Source: Paenibacillus sp. OK003 (GTDB lineage: Bacteria; Bacillota; Bacilli; Paenibacillales; Paenibacillaceae). From it: DNA of 64,000 nt. Location of the stretch: the NCBI RefSeq assembly GCF_900109515.1, contig NZ_FOBD01000014.1, forward strand, positions 62,001 through 126,000. The letters are read 5' to 3'. A program made the translations under genes and the position numbers. Below the pieces are notes generated by a model, which had not been told where the DNA came from, did not search any database, and worked only from the letters and a program-made list of their open reading frames with translations. Below, piece by piece: positions 59,383 to 64,000 of the stretch. Within the stretch, counting starts at the first letter, position 1. Each line of letters starts with the position of its first letter.

Positions 59383-62301
59383 GTGGCAGAGCCAATCAGG
59401 CCGGATATGGGTTCATTTTTTGCAAAGGTTGGAACGGGTCACGATGTGGAAGGAAATAACCCTGTTCTGATCACAGATGAGAACAGGGTATGGTATGTCG
59501 CTTCCGGTTACGTGGATGTATTCGCCGTAGTCATGGAAGGAGAAAACACCGGAACAAGACATAAACGCCGTTATATGTTTAGCCTGGATGAGGGTGCGCT
59601 CTTATTCGGATTTGACAATGATCAGATGCTGGAACGTATGGGATTGTTGCTGACAGCGTCTGTCGGTACGAAAGTGTTCTGGATGGACAGGTCGCTCTTC
59701 TTGAACGAAATAGCAAACGAGCAATGGGATAACGATTGGCTGGCGTCCAAGGTAGATCAGTGGATTGGCAGCTGGTCTGCAGCACTGAATGTACGGAATT
59801 CACCGCTGGAATTCACGCTGTTGGAACCCGGAGAAGAACAGAATCTGGCACCCGACCAGAGCTGGAGACCCATGCGTACCGTATGGATTAAAGTACAGGA
59901 TGGCTTGGTATTCTGGGGGAAAGAACATGCCGTTACTACAGAAGATGCCGATTACATACCGGTCACGTCCTCGGGCTGGCTGGAGACGCAACAAGCGGCT
60001 GTGGTCGATGTAAAAGCAACGCAGTCCTGGTTACCCAGAGATCCGTCACTTCACGGGTTATATGCCTTTCATCGATTAATCGCCAGCAGGCTGGCGGTCG
60101 TGGTTGCCAAGGAACGCTTGCAGGAACAGGAACGCTTGCAACAGCGTACGGAGCATGATGATTCCTTAATGGACCATGCGCTCAAAAAGCTGATCGCCGT
60201 TACCGGGCCGGATGAGCAGCCAGTCGTTTCCTTTTATTCTAACGATCCGCTCTACCCTGTAGGAAAGGTCGTTGGAGACTATGCTGGCATCGTGATGAAG
60301 CCTGTTACACGGAAATTAAAAAGCCAATCGAAGCGTTCGCCTGTTCAGGAGATGGCGGAAGCTTCCGGTGTACGTTCCCGCCAGGTCGCACTTAAAGGGG
60401 AATGGTGGGAAGCAGACAATGGACCGCTTGTTGGATATCTGGAGACTTCAGGAGAGCCGATCGCGCTGATTCCGTCAGGGGCTAATTCCTACCGATGGGA
60501 GAATCCATTGCACGGGGAAAAAGGAATCGTCAATGCCGAAATGGCGGTGACCATACAGCCGATGGCATACATGTTTTATCGGCCTTTTCCTGCCCGGGAG
60601 CTTGGCATCAAAGACCTGCTTCAGTTTGGTGCTCACCACTCGGTTCGTCGGGATCTCGTGATGGTGATTCTAATGGGGGCACTGGCTGGATTACTGGGCA
60701 TTATGGTACCGCTCGCCAGCGGTATTCTGGTGGATACCATTATTCCGGAGTCTTATCGGGGGCCGTTGGTACAGATGGCCTTTATCCTCATCGCGGTTGT
60801 ACTATCGATTGCCTTGTTCCGACTCGCAGGTTCACTTGCCGCTCTGCGTATGGAAGGACGGGTGGAGAATGCGGTTCAGGCTGCCATCTGGGATCGATTG
60901 CTGAATTTGCCAGTTTCGTTCTTCCGAAACTATTCAGCCGGGGATCTGGCTTCCAGAGCGGGAAGTATCAATGCGATCCGGCAGCTGTTATCCGGTGCAG
61001 TAATCAGTTCGCTGCTGACAGGTGTGTTCTCCATTTTCCAATTTGTATTACTGTTCCGGTATAGCCCTGTTCTTGCCTTGGTGGCGGGTGGCCTTGTCCT
61101 CATCTCCATGTCATTTACCGTTGCGATTGGTTTGTTACAGGTACGTTACCAGCGCCGGTTGTTGCAGCTTCAGGGACAGATTGCTGGAACGGTACTTCAG
61201 CTATTGAACGGAATGAGCAAATTTCGAATGGCGGCAGCCGAGAATCGAGCTTTCTTCTTGTGGGCCAGAGCATTCGCAGAGCAGAAAAAGTGGTCCTATA
61301 AGGTTCGTATGCTGGATAACTTCTCCAGTGTGTTCCAATCCTTTTTCCCGTTGCTGACATCGATGGTGCTGTTCTACCTCGTGGTCTCCACCCATTCGGA
61401 AATGTCTGCAGGACAGTTTATTGCATTCTTTGCTGCATTTACCAGCTTCCTCATGGCTATGCTCGGTATGGCTACAGCACTGTTATCCGTAGTGAACATT
61501 GTTCCATTATATGAACGGGCGAAACCCATCCTCAAAACGTTACCTGAAATTCATGATCAGTTGGAAGATCCGGGTGAGGTAAGCGGAGCGATCGAGATTC
61601 GCCATGTCCAGTTCCGGTATGAAGAGGATCAGGCGCTTGTGTTGAACGATCTGTCGATGGACATCCAATCAGGACAATATGTGGCCTTTGTCGGTGCATC
61701 GGGCTGTGGAAAGTCGACGTTGATGCGACTGTTGCTTGGTTTTGAACAACCTCAGAGCGGTTCTATTTATTTCGATGGTCAGGATCTGCGTTCCCTCGAT
61801 ATCAGCTTGCTTCGCAGTCAGTTCGGCGTGGTGTTGCAAAATAGTAAGCTGATGTCCGGTGATATTTTCACGAATATTACAGGAACGTCCGATCTGACGA
61901 TTCAGGATGCTTGGGAGGCCGCAGCCATGGCTGGATTCGATGATGATATCCGTAGTATGCCCATGGGCATGCATACGGTGATTTCTGAGGGTGGAGGTAC
62001 CCTGTCTGGTGGACAACGGCAGCGATTAATGATTGCCAGAGCGATTGCCAAACGGCCTAAGATTCTCTTTTTCGACGAAGCCACAAGTGCATTGGATAAC
62101 CGGACACAGCGTATTGTGAGCCAAAGTCTCAGCAAGCTGCAGGTGACACGGATTGTGATTGCGCACCGACTCAGTACCATTACGCAGGCGGATCATATCT
62201 ATGTGTTTGATAAAGGCAAAATCATTCAGTCTGGCACCTATCAGGAGCTGATGGAGCAGAACGGGCTCTTCGCGGAACTTGCCAGCCGTCAGCTGGCGTA
62301 G
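59383..62301 (+). CDS. NHLM-type ABC transporter with long N-terminal domain
   Basis: 972 residues, GTG start with GGGGGTGG upstream. The first ~400 residues have no membrane segment and are typical of the second NHLM ABC protein; residues ~30-120 look cupin or cyclic-nucleotide-domain-like (VWYVASGYVDVFAVVMEGEN). Helices follow from ~425, then an ATPase domain: Walker A VAFVGASGCGKSTLMRLLLG, signature LSGGQRQRLMIARAI, Walker B ILFFDEATSALD. It lacks the C39 Cys motif, so the upstream transporter does the cleaving. The two probably form a heterodimer. Confidence 0.93.
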   Translation: MAEPIRPDMGSFFAKVGTGHDVEGNNPVLITDENRVWYVASGYVDVFAVVMEGENTGTRHKRRYMFSLDEGALLFGFDNDQMLERMGLLLTASVGTKVFWMDRSLFLNEIANEQWDNDWLASKVDQWIGSWSAALNVRNSPLEFTLLEPGEEQNLAPDQSWRPMRTVWIKVQDGLVFWGKEHAVTTEDADYIPVTSSGWLETQQAAVVDVKATQSWLPRDPSLHGLYAFHRLIASRLAVVVAKERLQEQERLQQRTEHDDSLMDHALKKLIAVTGPDEQPVVSFYSNDPLYPVGKVVGDYAGIVMKPVTRKLKSQSKRSPVQEMAEASGVRSRQVALKGEWWEADNGPLVGYLETSGEPIALIPSGANSYRWENPLHGEKGIVNAEMAVTIQPMAYMFYRPFPARELGIKDLLQFGAHHSVRRDLVMVILMGALAGLLGIMVPLASGILVDTIIPESYRGPLVQMAFILIAVVLSIALFRLAGSLAALRMEGRVENAVQAAIWDRLLNLPVSFFRNYSAGDLASRAGSINAIRQLLSGAVISSLLTGVFSIFQFVLLFRYSPVLALVAGGLVLISMSFTVAIGLLQVRYQRRLLQLQGQIAGTVLQLLNGMSKFRMAAAENRAFFLWARAFAEQKKWSYKVRMLDNFSSVFQSFFPLLTSMVLFYLVVSTHSEMSAGQFIAFFAAFTSFLMAMLGMATALLSVVNIVPLYERAKPILKTLPEIHDQLEDPGEVSGAIEIRHVQFRYEEDQALVLNDLSMDIQSGQYVAFVGASGCGKSTLMRLLLGFEQPQSGSIYFDGQDLRSLDISLLRSQFGVVLQNSKLMSGDIFTNITGTSDLTIQDAWEAAAMAGFDDDIRSMPMGMHTVISEGGGTLSGGQRQRLMIARAIAKRPKILFFDEATSALDNRTQRIVSQSLSKLQVTRIVIAHRLSTITQADHIYVFDKGKIIQSGTYQELMEQNGLFAELASRQLA

Positions 62302-62303
62302 AT

Positions 62304-62341
62304 TTGAACTAAACTTGAAGTAACCTTGAACGTTGCTTGAA
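62304..62341 (+). promoter_or_regulatory. Four TTGAA repeats at exact 11-bp spacing before the precursor gene
   Basis: TTGAA starts at 62304, 62315, 62326 and 62337. A TATGCT -10 box follows at 62352-62357, and no good -35 is present. The array resembles PhoP/OmpR-type tandem sites and matches that at 54853. It suggests the precursor has its own activated promoter. Confidence 0.65.
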
Positions 62342-62401
62342 ACTGGGCTGTTATGCTGAATAAGGTAAGAAACCAAATCGATCTATTGGAGGAATCATTA
62401 C

Positions 62402-62770
62402 ATGAGTTGGACAGAAGAGCAGATTCAACAAACGGTTAACGCAGTTATGGCTAAGGCAAGTTCGGATGCAGCATTCCGCGCATTGGCTGTAAGCGACATC
62501 TACGCAGCAATTCAGCAAGAAACGGGTCAAGAAGTACCACGGGAGTTCAAAATCAATGTAGTGGATGGAACAGGTTACCACGCAACGATTGTATTGCCAG
62601 AAGCACGCGGTGAAGCGGATGAGTTGACAGAAACCGAGCTGGAGTCTGTTGCTGGTGGCAGCAAGGATGGTGCAACTGATTTCTTCAATGGCGTTGGTAG
62701 TATTGCCGAGGATGCTGCAAGAACAGCCATCCGTGTTGGAGAGAATATTGGTAATTCTTACGCGAAATAG
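62402..62770 (+). CDS. NHLP-leader peptide precursor (bacteriocin/RiPP-like)
   Basis: 122 residues, ATG behind TGGAGGAAT. Residues 1-86 form a nitrile-hydratase-alpha-like leader (FRALAVSDIYAAIQQETGQE; VPREFKINVVDGTGYHATIV; ELTETELESVAGG). The double-glycine cleavage site is Gly85-Gly86. The predicted core is 36 residues (87-122): SKDGATDFFNGVGSIAED, then AARTAIRVGENIGNSYAK. The core has no Cys, so lanthionines, sactionines and disulfides are excluded. It could be amphipathic and helical. No modifying enzyme is visible in the window, so it may be an unmodified bacteriocin or be modified by enzymes encoded downstream. Confidence 0.88.
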   Translation: MSWTEEQIQQTVNAVMAKASSDAAFRALAVSDIYAAIQQETGQEVPREFKINVVDGTGYHATIVLPEARGEADELTETELESVAGGSKDGATDFFNGVGSIAEDAARTAIRVGENIGNSYAK

Positions 62771-62806
62771 TTCTTATCCATACTTATATTAAATGCGGTG
62801 AATAAG

Positions 62807-62848
62807 TTGGAGTGCTGTCCACCTAACCAGGTGAGTGTAGCACTCCAA
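62807..62848 (+). terminator. Hairpin after the precursor gene
   Basis: TTGGAGTGCT (62807-62816) pairs perfectly with AGCACTCCAA (62839-62848), with an inner ACCT/AGGT stem. It lacks a T-run, so it may be a partial terminator that raises precursor transcript level over the downstream gene. Confidence 0.6.
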
Positions 62849-62939
62849 ATTGCTTAGCACGAGCCATATAGACTGCTGTCTGATCGGGAATTCAGTAAGT
62901 GGTCGTTATGGCTACATAGACGAACAAGAGGGTGCCTGC

Positions 62940-64000
62940 GTGTCAAGAAAGACAGCTTTCTCATTGAAATGGATCAAATCGTTCTGGATGATTATGTTCT
63001 GTATGGTATCTGGAATCGCGGCAGGATTATACGTTCCTGAGTTGGCTCATGCGGTATCACGTTTTGGCGATCTGTATCTGTCCTTTCTGAAGATGTGTGT
63101 CATTCCCATTATGATGACCGCTATCATCTCCAGCATCGGCAGTCTGTTGATCCAGAGTGGAGCGATGAAGATGATCGTTCGCATGTGCTTGGTATATACC
63201 TTGGCGTTGGTATTCTGTGGTCTGCTGGGTCTCAGTCTTGGGGGGATCGGTCGCCCGGGTGCGGGGTTGCCAGAAGAATCCAAGCATGTACTTGGAGCTA
63301 TTGTATACGATCTGAGCGCCGATACCAGTTCCTTGTCCGATGAGAAACCGCAAGGGGTATTTTCATTTTTGCTTAATATGATTCCATCCAATATATTCAC
63401 AGCGCTGACGGAAAACAATACGCTGCAAATCTTGTTTTTTTCCGTGATCGTTGGGGTGGCAGTCGGCATGATGCGGACATCGCAGGGAGAAGATGTGCTG
63501 AAGATTGCTGATGTATTGTTTGGGGCGTTTCAAAAGGTGATCTCCTGGTCCATGTACGCATTGCCTTTTGCACTCTTCTGTATGATGGCAGGGCAGTTCG
63601 CAACGCTAAATATGGATATTTTACCCGCCATGATGAAGTTGATCATGATGTTTTACATTTCCAGCGTGATTCTGATTGTGCTATCTGTTGTGATAATGGC
63701 TGTGACATTGCGGAAGCCTGTGCGGGTTATCCTGTCTGCGTTGAAGGATACGTTAATTCTGGCTTTCGGTACACGTAATAGTATTGCCACCGTTCCGACC
63801 TGTATGGATGCGCTGAGTATGAAGCTTCAGCAAGATTCACGTATCGTTCAATTGGTCGTACCCCTGGGCATGATCATGTGCCGATACAGTATGGTACTCG
63901 TGTATACGCTGGGCATCACCTTTACCGTGCAATTGTACGAATTCGAGTTCACGTTGTCGCAGTGGATCGTGGTGCTTGCAGGGGCCGTAGTGATATCCAT
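62940..64000 (+). CDS. Dicarboxylate/amino acid:cation symporter (DAACS), cut by window end
   Basis: The frame is open from a GTG at 62940 (AGAGGGTG upstream) to the last base, about 353 residues. It has several membrane helices (WMIMFCMVSGIAAGLYV; MVSLIVLSVVIMA-like stretches) and the substrate-site text LAFGTRNSIATVPTCMDAL, a counterpart of the GltP/DctA serine-rich loop, preceded by FLLNMIPSNIFTALTENNTL. It imports dicarboxylates or acidic amino acids with Na+ or H+. It lies 170 bp after the precursor gene, behind a hairpin. A role in the peptide system (supply or immunity) is only suggested by position. Confidence 0.88.
   Translation, partial: MSRKTAFSLKWIKSFWMIMFCMVSGIAAGLYVPELAHAVSRFGDLYLSFLKMCVIPIMMTAIISSIGSLLIQSGAMKMIVRMCLVYTLALVFCGLLGLSLGGIGRPGAGLPEESKHVLGAIVYDLSADTSSLSDEKPQGVFSFLLNMIPSNIFTALTENNTLQILFFSVIVGVAVGMMRTSQGEDVLKIADVLFGAFQKVISWSMYALPFALFCMMAGQFATLNMDILPAMMKLIMMFYISSVILIVLSVVIMAVTLRKPVRVILSALKDTLILAFGTRNSIATVPTCMDALSMKLQQDSRIVQLVVPLGMIMCRYSMVLVYTLGITFTVQLYEFEFTLSQWIVVLAGAVVIS

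Overview
The window looks like chromosomal DNA of a Paenibacillus-type, spore-forming, plant-polysaccharide-degrading Firmicute. The grounds are SLH-anchored modular xylanase, repeated YesM/YesN-type and AraC regulators, cre-like catabolite sites, strong Gram-positive Shine-Dalgarno sites, frequent GTG/TTG starts, rho-independent terminators, and small families such as DUF2536, DUF4256 and DUF4317. No rRNA, tRNA, CRISPR or intact insertion sequence was seen. The species assignment is inference.

Layout. (1) 1-15,012 is a glycan-uptake locus: two AraC regulators (the first cut by the window start), a TIM-barrel sugar isomerase, a LacI repressor, an FAD oxidoreductase, a YesM/YesN two-component pair, a 1,164-residue secreted beta-helix enzyme and a CUT1-type sugar ABC importer (lipoprotein plus two permeases, no ATPase). 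The enzyme and the importer have the same 30-bp motif exactly 46 nt upstream of a TATACT -10 box, most likely the YesN site, and each has a cre-like site. (2) 15,450-20,000 holds a methyltransferase broken by a 19-bp tandem duplication, a phosphotransferase remnant, a membrane LRR protein and a GNAT protein. (3) 20,000-26,700 is a xylan pair: SLH-anchored GH10 xylanase and a CBM9-esterase. (4) 26,700-37,400 mixes housekeeping genes (dus, a MetE-like protein, DUF families) with decayed fragments, a carboxylesterase/AraC pair and a GH27 alpha-galactosidase operon. (5) 37,371-46,690 has a collagen-like/seven-bladed YVTN surface protein, a TetR-controlled dihydrolipoyl dehydrogenase-like flavoprotein with three operator copies, an HlyD/ABC-2 permease cassette flanked by two copies of a ~190-bp palindromic repeat, a DUF4317 protein and an AraC regulator. 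(6) 46,860-50,067 is a rhamnogalacturonan pair, GH105 plus GH112 phosphorylase. (7) 50,226-53,900 has an AA10 LPMO, a 71-residue protein that is 44% methionine, a small unknown protein and a phosphotransferase.

(8) 53,988-64,000 is a peptide natural-product locus of the NHLM type: a divergent OmpR-family regulator, a LivK-like solute-binding lipoprotein, an HlyD-type secretion protein, a C39-peptidase ABC transporter, a second 972-residue ABC transporter, a nitrile-hydratase-like-leader precursor with a GG cleavage site and a cysteine-free 36-residue core, and a dicarboxylate-type symporter running off the window. TTGA(A/G/T) repeats at exact 11-bp spacing lie in front of both the operon and the precursor gene, which suggests a two-promoter regulon of the neighbouring regulator.

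Gene decay is a theme. Several intergenic stretches are stitched from fragments of unrelated genes. One, at 36,656-37,099, joins pieces related to two intact genes elsewhere in this window.
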